DNA of 64,000 nucleotides from Taxillus chinensis (GCA_023512835.1 CM042091.1:38020107-38084106); one strand, 5' to 3'. Numbered from the stretch's first letter, positions 1 through 13,036 are shown. Notes: generated by a model from the sequence alone, not told the origin. Made by a program: numbers and translations.

Positions 1-707
1 TAACAAAAGTCATTAATTTTGAACTCCCACATCCGTGTCAATTGTATCCATCTCGTGCCGATTGGAGTAGACCATTCCTTGGAAGTATGGGATCATTGTG
101 GACCTGTTCAACAAGGTACATGGCATGGGCAGAAAGGTATATCAAATGGAGTTAGTATGTCCAACCCGGACAAAATAGGGTCCTACACACTTAACGACAA
201 AACCAAGAGTTTAACCTCTCTCTCAAAAGAAGAAAACACACAGAACACAATATAATGGCTCTGCCATACTTTAAAGAAATAATCTTTTGCAGAACCAACG
301 CAAGAGTTCCAACACAAGAAAAAGATAGTGAATAAACTTAGAAGTGCTATGCGCCGCGTTGAACTAAGATCAAGATCAAAACTTTCGATCTAATCTACTT
401 TCTTGTTTATCCAAGATCTAGCACGATCATCGAGTCTCTTCTCCGTGTTGTTTCCCATAATCAAAACTGTCTCCGAGCATTGCTATCTTATCTGAGATCT
501 GTTCAGCAAAGAACATTTACTCCAATCTCAGATTTGTCTGATAGTTAATTATGTCTCACATCATTCACATTACTACTATTGTCTTTTCCATCAATACTTC
601 CACGTAGTCATCCATAGACAAATCCAAAACCAGCCAATAGTCTAGCTTCCATAGGCGAAGAAAGTCTATTCACCCCCCCCCCCTCTAGACTCACTTTGGG
701 ACCTACA
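1..707 (+). mobile_element. Element A, 3' part of its 5' LTR (copia, SIRE/Maximus-like)
   Basis: This is the right-hand part of an LTR whose start lies before the window. Its end is fixed by the terminal CTACA followed by AT and a primer-binding site at 710. The last few hundred bases match the end of the element E LTR (about 35310-35858), including a stretch rich in TTTAACCTCTCTCT and a terminal run of C followed by TCTAGACTCACTTTGGGACC. The first ~180 bases do not align with E by eye. The LTR has no coding content. Confidence 0.8.
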
Positions 708-709
708 AT

Positions 710-721
710 TGGTATCAGAGA
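710..721 (+). other. Primer-binding site of element A (initiator-Met tRNA type)
   Basis: TGGTATCAGAG followed by A begins two bases after the LTR end. It is complementary to the 3' end of plant initiator methionine tRNA except for the last base, where A replaces the usual C. It marks the start of minus-strand reverse transcription and fixes the LTR/internal boundary. Confidence 0.85.
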
Positions 722-749
722 AGTTCTACAACTCCATAGAGATCCCTAA

Positions 750-3272
750 ATGGCCGACATGGATTCTAGCAGTGCAGCTCCGGCTCCCGAGCAAGCTCCA
801 GTTCCTATTGAGGAACTTGAAGCCAGTCGTGCTCCAGAAGAAGGAGCGACTGGAGACCAGGAGCAGAAAGAACCGAGTACCAGTAGCAACAAGAAAGAAC
901 AAGAAGACTTCTATGACGTTCTGCCTGGCTCATCCTCCCAAGTACCTATGTGCACATCCGTGCGCTTTTCCAAATGGAAAGCGAGAATGAGAGCACACCT
1001 AGAGATCAATCCACTGAAGAAGACCGGGTCGAGTGCGAGGAGTCTTGCAGAAGATATTGCTAGTTCAGTGAGAGCCCCAGTTCGTGTTCCAAGGCCACCG
1101 GCACCTGTTCCATAGACTTCTCGGGGTTCCTCTACATCCACCACAATGGCACATATAGCTGAAGTGGTGGAGAACATTGCCAGAACTCATCTCCCCACTG
1201 ATTCTACACCTGAGGAGGCCCCTCCTACTGAGCTGCCCAGGGATACTGTAGCAGTTAGAGAGCCTGCAGATGGAGGGCAGACACCAGCACAGGAAACCCC
1301 AGAGGATAGGGGTACAACACCTGTTCTGTTAAACTCTCTCAGTGAGTCTGAGCTTGAAGAGTTTTATGTTGAATATGCAAAGGCACATATGACCCCCGAA
1401 GCACTGAGGAAGGCTTGGATAGCCTTCGGAAAGCAGATGGTGGACAGAGACCATCTGATTAGCTGGTTGGTTGAACAGGGTCTAGTGAAGAAAGACCCAG
1501 TGGAAGTTGTGTCCATTGCTGCCCCATCTCCCATCATAGCTAAAACCCCTGCCACATCTACTCCTCATGATGCTGAGATGGTGCCAAATGTTGTGCAAGA
1601 GGAAGCATAAAAAGAAGAAACCTTTGCTGCTGTAGCCAGTGACTCTGATGCAGGAGCAGCTCCACAGGTCCCTGTGCCTGTGGAAAGTTCTGAGGTGGCT
1701 ACACCACCTGCACCGTTAATTCATCAAGTGGCCACTCAGGTGAGTGAGGAGTTAGCAGCCAATATCCCAATGGCCATTCCAGTACCGGCTGCGTCTCACT
1801 CCTGTTCCCTAACAACTGAAGAGGTAGATCTTCTTGCAAGCAAAGTCCTTGAGAAACTAATTTCCTCAGGCATCCTTAAAGCATCAGTATCTCAAGCTTT
1901 TGAGGAACGACTTGCTGCAGTGGAATCAAGTATGGAAGAGGTACGAACTCAAGTAGAACTATCTGACCGTACCCTAGACAAAGTGCAGCAAGAGATGACA
2001 TCTCTCACACGTGTAAACTCCGACGGGTTCAAACATCTAGAGGAACACTGTGAAGACAATACCAAGGTCTTAGTACAACCTTGGGGGCCATTCTCTCCAA
2101 ATGTCATCGTCTTGCTAGTGGGGAGATAGCTCTAACCGTCAAAAACCCACACCCAATGCCAATAGATAGGCTTGCACCTGAACCAATTGATCCTACACAA
2201 CCAGCAGAGCTTACTCCAAGTTATTCACCACCTCCACCTACAGCCATTTACTCCCGTGGGCGAAAGCGTGCGCACAGAACCACTGTCATCACAAATTCTG
2301 ATGATGTGCCCATTGGAACACGCATGAAGAAGCATCTAGCTGCTCCCTGCCAACCATCATCTTCCACTCAGCCTGGTCCCTCAACTACCCATCCATGTAC
2401 GGCTGAATATACCATGCCTGCTTCCCCCACTAAACCAGCTGCTACTACCATCGACTAACCGATGGTGCCACTGCGCACTGTGACTATAGGAGCTAGCTCA
2501 GCTGAACTTGCAGCTTTCAATAGCTATGTTGCTGGAGATACCACCGGGCAGACTTGTGGCTACGAAGCATTCTTCACCGGCCCTAACCTGTGTTGATTAC
2601 TACATGATGGTGAAGATATGGATAATCTTGAGATGACACAGTTCATCTTTGCACAAAAGTCATACCTGGAGAAGCTGCCTCTCCATATCCGCCGAGATAC
2701 ATGAGTGGAACTCTGTTTGCCGATCATGCAGGCATAGCTCATCGATGATGCATCAATGATCGAGTTCATCCAGAGTTGCAGATATGAGAACTCCTTCCGT
2801 CCATGGAATAAGGTAGACCATGTGCTCATCCCCTATTTATCAACATCCCAGCACTGGGTTATTCTCGATATTGACTTCAAGAACCAAAGGATCGTCATTT
2901 TTCACTCCAAGCCTACTACTCTACTACTCCATCGGTCCAAACAACTCCGTGAATTCAATCGCACCCTCACCCATGTCATGCAGGGATATTCGCATGGGTG
3001 TGGTGGATATCATCTTTCCAGACCAATGGAAATGACTCGAGTCAAGCAAGGCATTCGTTCCTGCTCAGGATGATGCTCACAGTTGTGGGTTCTATGTTTG
3101 TCACTATATTTGTATCCTGACCACCACCGGGTTCACTGCCCTCATGCCTGAATTTGATCATGTGAGCAGTCGCGCTGCCTCGCTGCATTTGACTACTGCT
3201 CAACTTCTGCGTGAGCAAACAACTGTTTTTATATTTACACAAAGTGTAAAATATTTTGACTTTAAACCATAA
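750..3272 (+). pseudogene. Element A internal frame: gag start joined to a coiled coil, linker and Ulp1/C48-like protease core
   Basis: The ATG at 750 opens the same first codons (MADMDSSS) as gag of element E at 35901. Similarity continues to about 1002 (RMRAHL) and then stops, so gag-pol appears deleted and joined to another gene. One frame runs from 750 to 2129 with two stops (1113, 1608). It holds an acidic Pro/Thr-rich part and a coiled coil (about 1900-2070). After a frameshift the +2 frame holds a Pro/Ser/Thr-rich linker and then a C48-like core with PYLSTSQHW (His at 2852) and IVIFHS (a His at 2903 where the family has Asp). After a second frameshift the catalytic part reads AQDDAHSCGFYVCHY (Gln at 3066, Cys at 3084). 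Known Ulp1-type enzymes cleave SUMO. Here the triad Asp is missing and the frame is broken, so it is a relic. The Q-x5-C-G spacing makes the family call fairly firm; the function is inferred. Confidence 0.72.
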
Positions 3273-3670
3273 CTGTCTTGTACTCTCTTTCATTGTACAC
3301 TACTCTTCCTCTTTCTGTGTCTTCTATGTATTTACTTTATCTCAGTTACTTTTTGTGTATATCTTTGCTCTGCTGCTTGCTGGTCTATGTTTTATTGCCT
3401 TGCTCCCGTGTGATTTGTGTTTTGGTGCTTGTTCCTCACCCCAGAAAGGGGGAGTATATCTCAGGGGGAGCAAGGTTGTAGGGGGAGTTATCTTCGACAG
3501 CGAGGCAGCTAATGCATTTTCATCATGCCTACGGGGGAGAGGAGTGTGCATTTTCATCATTCTGATCTCCAAAATTTTCATATGCAAAGATATCTTCTGT
3601 TAATCTAAAACTGCCCATCAAACTCGTAGTCTTAGACTTCATGTTTTCACCCATTGTCAGCTTACATTAA

Positions 3671-3682
3671 ATAGGGGGAGAT
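3671..3682 (+). other. Polypurine tract of element A
   Basis: ATAGGGGGAGAT lies directly before the TGTTGGGAATATAGG that starts the 3' LTR. It is the expected primer site for plus-strand DNA synthesis and confirms the element's plus orientation. Confidence 0.85.
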
Positions 3683-4436
3683 TGTTGGGAATATAGGATT
3701 TGATGAAGCTGCCAAAATATAGTCTAAGTCTGCAGACTCGAAGAACCGAAGGTCGTAGGGTCGAAGAGTCGAGTTCGTAGAAGTGAAACTGTCATAGGAC
3801 GTATTGGCAAGAGACTCGTAGACTTGTAGGGTCTGGAGACTCAAGGCGAAATAGTGACAGAACATTGCGACTTGTAGATCCATGGTCGAAGGTCTTAGAG
3901 TCGAAGCACGAAAAAGAGAGTTACTGTAAGCACCAATATGTTCAGAGACTCGTAGAGTCGAAGAATTCTAAAGAACAGTAACCAATGTTAAATGGCTCAT
4001 AGACTCGCAGCCCGTAGAACTGTAGAGTCCCTAAAAACACTTAAGTCAATTAACAGAACTTAAACTGCCACTAGACTCGAAGACTCGTAGAGTCGTAGAG
4101 TCGAAGCCTTCGAACACTGTTAAGAAAACAGGACTTGTAGACTCGTAGGTTGAAGGTCGAAGAGTCGATGCTATAAAGACTAGCAAACAAATGAAACTAT
4201 AACTCAAGGGTCGTAGAGTCGTAGACTCAAGAGATACAGTTATTCTAATGAAATTGCCAAACTTACAGACTCGGAGAAAATAGGACTCGTAGACTCGTAG
4301 GTTGAAAGTCGTAGAGTCGAAGCCTTCGAACACTGTTAAGAAAACATGACTCATAGACTCGTAGGTTAAAGGTTGAAGAGTCAATGCTATAAATACTGGC
4401 AAACAAATGAAACCAAAACTCAAGGGCAAAAAAGTG
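3683..4436 (+). mobile_element. Element A 3' LTR, left part, broken by poly-A sequence
   Basis: It begins TGTTGGGAATATAGGATTTG and aligns closely with the start of the element E LTR at 33853. It is dense in short repeats of the type GACTCGTAGAGTCGAAG. Alignment with E ends where the sequence falls into poly-A at about 4437, so the right two thirds of this LTR are missing or replaced. No target-site duplication can be scored. Confidence 0.85.
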
Positions 4437-4454
4437 AAAAAAAAAAAAAAAAAA

Positions 4455-4504
<50 letters not shown>

Positions 4505-4532
4505 AACAAAAATAAAAAAAAAAAAAAAAAAA

Positions 4533-4567
<35 letters not shown>

Positions 4568-4589
4568 AAAACAAAAAAAAAAAAAAAAA

Positions 4590-4644
<55 letters not shown>

Positions 4645-4770
4645 AAAAAAAAAAAAAAAAAAAAAAAAAAAACCAACCCCCCACCAAAAAAAAAACCCAA
4701 ACACCCCCCCCCCCCAAAAAAAAAAATCAAAAACCCCCCCCAACCCCAAAACCACACAAACACAAACAAA

Positions 4771-4806
<36 letters not shown>
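4437..4806. repeat. A-rich homopolymer tract
   Basis: About 370 bases of nearly pure A are broken by single C or T bases and by a C-rich insert near 4672-4766. The long frames through it (poly-Lys or poly-Phe) are translation artefacts. It lies exactly where the LTR of element A is cut off. A tract of this length and impurity is unusual for plant DNA and may be an assembly or consensus artefact. Confidence 0.9.
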
Positions 4807-4808
<2 letters not shown>

Positions 4809-5130
4809 CATATTTATGGTGATTTCACCAGAAACTCATAGGAGAATCACTACAAGAAAAAATCATTTAACGACCTTTTTAACACACTTTTAAAAAGTGG
4901 CAAAAATGAAGACCTTAAAAGTGTCGCCTAATATAAGATTACACCTTCTAAAAAAAATTGCCAAACTTACAAACTAACGACATTTTCGAAAACAAGACTC
5001 GCACTCCATCATCGTAGGCGCAAAAGAAGACTCATAGCTATCATATTACAAAGGTAGGAGAAAATGAACTCGGCAGAAGATCGGTGTGCGTGGCGTCCTT
5101 TGTGCGGTCGGGTGCTTAGGGTTGGGCACC

Positions 5131-5946
<816 letters not shown>

Positions 5947-7244
5947 CAAAAAAAAAAATTTAACGGGCATGGTGCAAGGCACAACAAGTCTTCTTAGCAA
6001 TGCAATTTATAATAAGTGATGTTGCTACTTAATTTAAAAATCGCACAAAAGGTGTTTCTACTTTAATGACACTATATTTTACCCATTATCTTTTCCTTCT
6101 TGAGGGTATTTTTCTCTCTTGCGGGGTATCGTTGCATTTACTTTGATGACCAAGATGCCGCTTAAGTGGAAAACCAATGGATAGGTGTACTCAAAAAAGG
6201 TCTTATAAATGAATTATTAGAGGTGTGTCTTAGGTTTTTGGACTCCTATGAATTGATTTTCAAGGTCTTACTATTGGAAAAAAAATATTTGTGGAGAGTT
6301 GAGGGGAAAATCATGTCACTATTTTTGCATCAAACTTGTGGTTTCGTGGAACTTCAAATGGTACTTGAAAAGGCCCACCATACCTTTTTTTTTTATTATT
6401 TCCCCCAGGGTGTCAATACACGAATAGAAAATGATTCATTCTTGTTTGTGATTAAATTGATTGAAATTACATTAAGCCTTATCAACAAAAAAGGTTACGT
6501 TGGGCCTTGTTTTTGTGTCATACACTTGTCTATCACATTCTTTATTTAGGTGGTTATGATTTCATTTCCAATCCGGAGTGTTAAAGAACGCCTTCCCGGG
6601 GGTTTTCCCCTTCGCATTGTTAGGGATAGAATGTTGTTCCTCAAAGCATTTGCACAAAAACCACACTCCCTGCAAAATTTTTTCCCTTCTACATACATTA
6701 GGTAAATCTCATAAATGGTTGCCTTGCCCCGTGACAATGATTCTTTTTGCATCCTATCTCTTGCAAGAATAACACTTGGTGTAACACGGGCTTGTGACAA
6801 GACCCCCCCCCCCCGCCCAGAAGTTGGCTGAAAACCCCAGTATCGAAATGGACAACTCATCCAAAGCACTTAAGGGCTCCTGCCCCCCCCCCCCCCCCCT
6901 TCCAAGGCCTCTAAGTAGAGCTCCCTCGAGGCCTTACTCTTCCGTACTAGCCGAGCTATCAAGTTAGACATTACGAACAGATCATTTAAAGGAGTTACCG
7001 CTAATCCAGGGGGAAATTAGATAGCGCCTAGATAATGTGATTCATATTGATTGTGAAGAAGGGATTGTACACTTGTTGGAAGCATTCATAGATGCTTTAT
7101 TAAGACAAACACTTGTAATCTTGCAGAGTAAGAACAACAAGCTAAATGGATGACCCGGTCACCCTTTGTAAATTGTTTTAGCTTTTGAGATCATATATGA
7201 TTTGTATTTGGTAATTATTCGTATTTTTGGTCTTTCTTTGTGTG

Positions 7245-7246
<2 letters not shown>
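5947..7246. other. Unassigned AT-rich sequence inside the CACTA-like region
   Basis: About 1.3 kb with short C runs near 6800 and 6885. A 127-codon frame at 6166-6549 has no recognisable motif and starts at GTG. Nothing here resembles a transposase. I see no supported gene. Confidence 0.5.

Positions 7247-7281
<35 letters not shown>
7247..7281. repeat. (TA)n microsatellite
   Basis: About 17 TA units sit just left of the subterminal repeats of the CACTA-like element. Confidence 0.95.
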
Positions 7282-7283
<2 letters not shown>

Positions 7284-7321
7284 TAAAAAAATTGTTTTTT
7301 TTATTTTTTCAAAATAGAAAA

Positions 7322-7541
7322 GATGACCCTTTTTAAAAGTGTCGTTAAAAATACATTTGACGACACTTTCAAAAGTGTCGTTATAAATTCATTTGACGAC
7401 ACTTTTAAAGTGTCGTCAAAAATACCTTATAACGACACTTTTAAAAGTGTCGCCCATTTGCCAAAATGTTTTAACGACGCGGCGCGGGGCCCCCCCCTTT
7501 AAAAGGTGGCGGCTTGACTAAGACACCTTTAAAGTGTCGTC
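7322..7541. repeat. Subterminal palindromic repeats of the CACTA-like element
   Basis: Five related units of the form CGACACTTTTAAAAGTGTCG, complete or half, lie at about 7331, 7359, 7395, 7432 and 7522. Arrays of this kind bind the TnpA-like protein in characterised En/Spm elements; here that role is inferred. Related half-units next to the left end at 4865-4925 support the pairing. Confidence 0.75.
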
Positions 7542-7554
7542 CCTTACCAGTTGT

Positions 7555-9516
7555 ACTGGAAGCACGAGACGAAGTCTGTTTCAAGAAGTATAGGAGAATG
7601 GCTAAAAATGACTGTGGTCGAAAGATAAAGATTCTGAGATCTGATCAGGGTACTGAGTTTACAAATGAAGCCTTTGAGAGATATCTGAATAAACATGGGA
7701 TTAAGCATCAACTGTCAGCAGCAAGAACTCCACAACAAAATGGGGTCGTTAAAAGGAAGAATAAGTCTGTCATTGAAATGGGCAGAACTCTTCTGCTGGA
7801 AGCTAATCTTCATGCAAGGTTTTGGACAGAGGCAACAAGAACAACAGTACATCTTCTAAACAGAGTAACATTAAGATCAAGAACAGACTACACACCCTAT
7901 GAATTATGGCGTGGGAAGAAGTCAACAGCCAAATACTTCAGAATATTTGGAAGTCTTTGCTTCGTGAAGATAAAGGAGCAAAGAAGAGGAAAGTTTCATG
8001 CCAGATCTGAGGAAGGAACATTCGTTGGATACTCATATTAGACAAAGGGATATAGAGTCTTTCTTCCAAGACTTGGAAAAGTTATAACTTCAAGTGAAGT
8101 TAAAGTGGATGAAAATTGGAAGAAGGATGTAACTGAGGATGAGAATCCAGATTTTGAAGTAGCAGAACCTCAGATGGAAGAAGAGACTAAGCATAAAAAG
8201 GAAAAAAAAAATGAGGACACAGACTCAGAGAAGTCTGATGAAGAAGAGAAGGAAGAGTCCAACCCTGGAGAAAATTCAACCAAAAAGACCAGGAGGACAT
8301 GGTCCAATGTGCATGACAAGGATCAGATCCTTGGGATCCCCAAGCAGGTGTAACTACCAGAAGAAAGTTTACAAGGGCTACTGCCCTGCTCCCTCAGATA
8401 GAGCCCAAAATAGTTGGAGAAGCGGTAGAGGATGAAGCTTGGGTCACAGCAATGAATGATGAGCTAGACCAAATTGAAAAGAACAAGACATGGGAGCTGG
8501 TTCCTAGACCAAAGAGTAAAAATGTCATCGGAACAAAGTGGGTGTTCAGAAATAAACTGAATGAAGATGACAAGGTTATTAGGAACAAGGCTAGACTGCT
8601 ATGCAAAGGATACTCTTAGATTGAGGGTATAGATGTTGATGAAACATTTGCACCAGTAGCAAGGTTAGAAACGATTAGGATGTTTCTTGCATTAGCAGCA
8701 CACAAGAGGTTTAAAATCTATCAAATGGATGTAAAGTCTGCATTTTTGAATGGATTGTTGAAAGAGGAAGTTTATATTGAGCAACCAGATAGAGTACAGA
8801 TTGCTGATGATAAGACACATGTATGTAGGTTAAAGAAAGCCTTGTATGGCCTGAAGCAGGCTCCTAGGGCATAGTACAACTGACTGGATGGGTATCTACA
8901 GAAAATAAACTTCAGTAGAAGAACAATGGATCATAATTTATATATACTGAATTCAAATAGAGGTCAGCTGGCTACCATAGTCTATGTAGATGACATCACA
9001 TTCGGAGGCAGTCACTCAGGGCTATGTGAAGAATTTGCCAAGAAAATGAGTGATGAATTCGAAATGTCCCTCATAGGTGAGTTAACATACTTCTTGGGAT
9101 TACAGATCAGGCAGACTGCTGAAAGAATCTTTATATCACATCACAAGTATGCCAGAGAACTGTTATAGAAGTATGGGATGAATGATACCAGGCCTGTTGG
9201 AACACCAATGCCTACAGGCTGCAAATTACACAAAGATCAGGAAGGCAAGAGTTAAAATCAAAAAGAATATCAAGGCATGATTGGAAGCCTCTTATACATT
9301 ATAGCCTCCCGACCTAATCTCATGTAAGCTGTGTGTCAAGCAAGTCATTATCAAGTCGATCCGAAGGAGTCTCACTTGTTGGCAATCAAGAGAATCCTTA
9401 GATACCTAAATGGTACATTGGAGATGGGGTAATGGTATCCCTCTAAGGATTCAATTGAGTTATAGGCTTACACTGATGTAGACTGGGTTGGGAACATAGA
9501 TGACAAATGATCTACA
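7555..9516 (+). pseudogene. Element D copia pol: integrase core, RT and start of RNase H, degraded
   Basis: The order is integrase, RT, RNase H, as in Ty1-copia. Integrase keeps LRSDQGTEF with the second catalytic Asp, but the third catalytic residue is changed (NGVVKRKN where copia has GVAERKN, Glu to Lys). RT shows [28 protein letters not shown] and YVDD motifs (YVDD at 8983-8994), and MIGSLLYI follows. RNase H begins DVDWVGNIDDK and is cut at 9516 by element C. Many stops are present, at 8039, 8618 and 8872 among others, mostly TAG. Gag, protease, the 5' LTR and the start of integrase are absent to the left, where CACTA-like sequence begins. It cannot be functional. Confidence 0.88.
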
Positions 9517-9867
9517 TGTAAAGACTCGTATTTGGGTAGTCTTGAGAGATAGTCATTCTATAGGAATGTAACTATTTGGACGGTAGTATAGCCGTCGATG
9601 TGAGCATTTTGACTGTACTTGGGCCCGATTCCGAGTTGAGGCCCCGTTTGACCAAATTATTGACTTTTTGGGGTTTATTGGTTGACTTTGCGTTTGAGCG
9701 GTCATTTGTGTGTAACAATATCAGTTTAGTGTTGTGCTCGTCATTTCGAGCATTTTGACTGTAGTTTGACTCAATTTGGAGTTCGGGGCCTTGGAGGTCA
9801 ATTTTTGTGTTGGGAGGTCAATTATTGATTGGGTCAATGGTTGACTAGGTCAGTTGACTGGCAGAAA

Positions 9868-9878
9868 TATAAATAGCC
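9868..9878 (+). promoter_or_regulatory. Candidate TATA box in element C 5' LTR
   Basis: AATATAAATAG is followed by a purine-rich leader and a TTGAGAGAGAGAG stretch. The same sequence recurs in the 3' LTR near 29830. Position and composition suit a pol II promoter; the start site is inferred, not seen. Confidence 0.5.
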
Positions 9879-10483
9879 GAAAAAAAAAAGAAGAAGCTTT
9901 CACTTTACGCTTCACGTTTGTGCATTTGAGAGAGAGAGCTTGAGAGAGCTCGGAGGCCTTGGCAATTTAGGGCGATTTGGGTTCGTGGAGCTCAAAGATT
10001 CACTTCAAGTAGGTGTCCTTGAACTTCTTATCTCTTTCTTGTTTTGGATCTGCACGAATTTATCATGATTTATGAAATTGAGCATGAACCCTAGAATTTG
10101 GGGAAAACCAATTTTGGGTTAGATCTAATGGTTTAGCATAAGATCTGTGGTTAAGAACTGTTTATTATCATTGTGGATATATGTTTATGTGATTTTGGGG
10201 TTAATTAACTGTGTTTTTCATGAGGGTTGATAAGTCAACCATGGAAATATGGGTTTAGATCTAGATTTCTAGAAATCTGGAATTTTATATGTGTTACTGT
10301 TGTTTGTGCGGGATTTAGAGGCGTTCTGGACGCGTTTTGAGGTAGATATCGTAGTTTGTTGCGAAACAGGGGTGTTAGTGAGCGTCTGGGAGTTTCTGGG
10401 CGCGTTTCAGATGAAGAACAGGTGAAAACGACAATGAACAGTACCCTGGGCGCGTTACTGGGTCGAACTAACGAAAATCCGAA

Positions 10484-10670
10484 GTTCTGGGTCGTAGGGT
10501 CGTAGTTCATAGACCCGTAGTTCGAAGGTTTGTAGTTCGTAGTTCGAAGGTTCGAAGGTTCATAGTTCGTAGTTCGAAGGTTCGAAGGTTCGTAGTTCGT
10601 AGTTCGAAGGTTCGAAGGTTCGAAGGTTCGTAGTTCGTAGGGTCGTAGTTCGAAGGTCGAAGATCGAAGA
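10484..10670 (+). repeat. TTCGTAGTTCGAAGG-type tandem array in element C LTR
   Basis: Short units (GTTCGTAG, TTCGAAGG) repeat imperfectly about a dozen times. The copy in the 3' LTR (about 30465-30560) is shorter, so the array has changed length since insertion. The antisense frame with repeated LRTFEL residues is a by-product of the repeat, not a gene. Confidence 0.85.
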
Positions 10671-11984
10671 TCCGCTTCGAGTCTTCGAGGCGTGCTCCAC
10701 AGCTACGAGTCGCCGTTCCGCAGCTACGAGTCATAGGTTCTGAGCTATGAGTCGCAGCTCCAATAGTGTAACTGGACACTGGACAGCACTCGACTGGACC
10801 TATTTACCTACACATTAAGGATTATACTTAAGTTACTATGTAAATAACGAAATAACCCCCATTTGGATTCAAAGAAAAATACTAGAAAAATTAATTCCCA
10901 CTATTTCAAAATGTGAAAATTGGGTTTTAGTGTAAAATCTCGGAAAAACCCAAAAGTTCGTAGTGGTGAATTTTTGGAAAGTGGGGTTAGACATCTCAGA
11001 AAAATCCCCAAAAATCAGATTATCTTATTTATGATATGGGAACCCAATGCCGGGATTTTGATTTCAAGAAAATAGCTGCTATGGGTACTTCCTTCATAAA
11101 TCAAGGATTGAGGATTTACTTGTGAAGACTGGCTATGTTGAGAATGACATGCCATACTAATGTTAGTATGTTGGTGTGAGGTATTGTGGCATGGACTCCG
11201 TGACTTGTTTGGGTTCTCACCATGATGCACTGATGGTGCTATGTGGTTGACGTGGCAAGCATATGCGCCGATGGCAGGCCTGTGTGGCAACTGTGGCCGG
11301 GCATATTACGCTGTGCCGTGGCAGGCATATGCACCGATGGCAGGCCTGTGTGGCGACTGTGTCTGGGCATATAGCGCTGTGGTAGGGCTGAGTGCCCTGA
11401 GCTAGGATCCTGTTGAGGATCATGGACAAGCTATCCTGTGTGGGCAGGCTAGGTCCTGATGTTTGTTTACAGGCTGAGTCCTGATGGTTGTGCACACTAC
11501 ACAGTGCACGAGTACACAGAGCATGTAGTATAGACTTGTATGCCTGCATGATATAGAGTGTTGGGGTCACCTACTGAGCTTGTTGCTCACCCCTACTTGT
11601 TGTTTACCTTTTTCAGGTGTGACACGAGACTAGTGGAGGACTTTCTTCCAGGAGGACGCCCACTACTCTGATGTATGATACAGTACTGTATTCTATATTT
11701 TATTATGTGTTGTATCCCGGACATGGGTCCGTAGACAATTGTATTTGCATACTGTTTGTGATGTAATGTCTGTATGACTATTTGACTTATCATATGCATG
11801 ATGATGTATGGGAAAGTACAGGATTACCCTTGATGTATGACTGTACAGGGTTACATATTTGAGATAGCACCCACAGTGTAGTCTCTATTGGTGTTAGTCA
11901 CCAACCCCTTGACCTTTCGGGTGCGGGCAAGGTGAAGTCATGTTCCTGGTTCCGGGTTCCCTGGAATTTGGGGGCGTGACAAGT

Positions 11985-11996
11985 TGGTATCAGAGC
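11985..11996 (+). other. Primer-binding site of element C
   Basis: TGGTATCAGAGC lies three bases after the LTR end, a perfect 12-base match to the initiator-Met tRNA complement used by plant chromoviruses. Confidence 0.93.
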
Positions 11997-12478
11997 CTGG
12001 TCTAGTGGACTTAGGTTAGTAAGGGGTGGTTAATTGATTCAATGTGACTTGGAAAACTATAGGGAGGGCGCCTGATCAACGCAGTCCTTACATGTGTTCT
12101 AGGTTATTTTAGTGTTAGTTAGATCATCCTAGGAGCATATATGGGGATGGGGTGCATTTCTAGTGGTATGATTGTGTGCATATAGGGCATTAGATTGTCT
12201 TTGTGTGTGATGTGCTTGTATGTGGTGCCAGGATGGCACGTGGCCGTGAGTGCCAGTACTTGATTGTGGTGTACCCTGAGGGGTGACACGATGCTATATG
12301 CATGGTTGTGGACCTATGGGTCGTGTGGTGTACCCTGAGGGGGACAAGGTGCTATATGCATGGTTGTGGACCTACGGGTTGTGTGGTGAGAACCTACGAG
12401 TCGAATGTGCCTTTGATGGATGTTTGTGCTAGCAGTGCTAGTGTTGATCGTTTGTTGTTTCTTGTTGTGGCCAGTGCG

Positions 12479-12530
12479 ATGGCACCACCGAGGAGAGTTG
12501 TTCGAGGCTAGGGCCCGGCAAAGGAGCCCA
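12479..12530 (+). pseudogene. Element C gag, first codons, cut by element B
   Basis: The ATG at 12479 opens MAPPRRVVRG, matching the MPPRRV start of the related gag in B and H. A stop follows after ten codons, and element B is inserted at 12531. The rest of gag resumes at 21769. The 480 bases between the primer site and this ATG are leader with GT-rich repeats (CCTATGGGTCGTGTGGTG) and no gene. Confidence 0.7.
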
Positions 12531-13036
12531 TGTCACGCCCCGGATTTCCAACCCGAGGAAACCGGTATGTGACTCCCCTTTTACCCACACGGAGGGCAAA
12601 GGGGTTAGGATACAAACCAAGAATTTAACATTTTAAACATCCACAACACATTCAAGAAAGTAATGTTCATAAAAGCAATCCAAACCAGTTTATTACAGCA
12701 AAATCCTTTCCAATCCCATCCCCAGCTGGGTTACATCAATTCCCATAAAAAAAACAAAACATAAATGGAAGAAAGTAAAATAAATATGGTCTTCCACCTT
12801 GGTGTATCCACCTAACGCCCGTAAGTCCCTGAAAAACAAGCAAACACAGTAGGAGGGGTGAGCAACCACAGCTCAGTAGGGATCAAGTCTCCCCAACCAT
12901 TCCCATGCTCCTAATGGCTACATGCATGTGCACAGGTGTAGTGACGTGACAGTATTAGGAAAAAGAAAATAAAACATTCCACACAAGTGGGCGTAACCAC
13001 AGCCCCAGTCACACTGGCTAACAAACCACATCTCAA

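Larger units (their letters stand above)
9517..11981 (+). mobile_element. Element C 5' LTR
   Basis: It is 2465 bases long, from TGTAAAGACTCG to GCGTGACA, and aligns along its whole length with the 3' LTR at 29479-31903. Near 9868 it has an AT-rich AATATAAATAGCC that may be the TATA box. It contains a TTCGTAGTTCGAAGG repeat array (about 10484-10670) and a region rich in GGCAGGCCTGTGTGGC repeats near 11270-11400 that is partly lacking in the other LTR. Confidence 0.93.

Noticed and set aside
4046..4841. Long Phe-rich or Lys-rich reading frames
   Set aside because: They are translations of the poly-A tract and adjoining LTR repeats; no codon structure or domain.
6166..6549. 127-codon frame in the CACTA-like region
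   Set aside because: It starts at GTG, has no recognisable motif and no supporting promoter or neighbour; chance frame in AT-rich DNA is more likely.
7541..7558. Right terminus of the CACTA-like element at GTTGTACTG
   Set aside because: Too diverged from CTTGTAGTG, and the three bases after it (GAA) do not match the AAT before the left end.
10235..10779. Protein-like repeats (LRTFEL-type) antisense in the C LTR
   Set aside because: Direct consequence of the TTCGAAGG array; the 3' LTR copy has a different length and frame.
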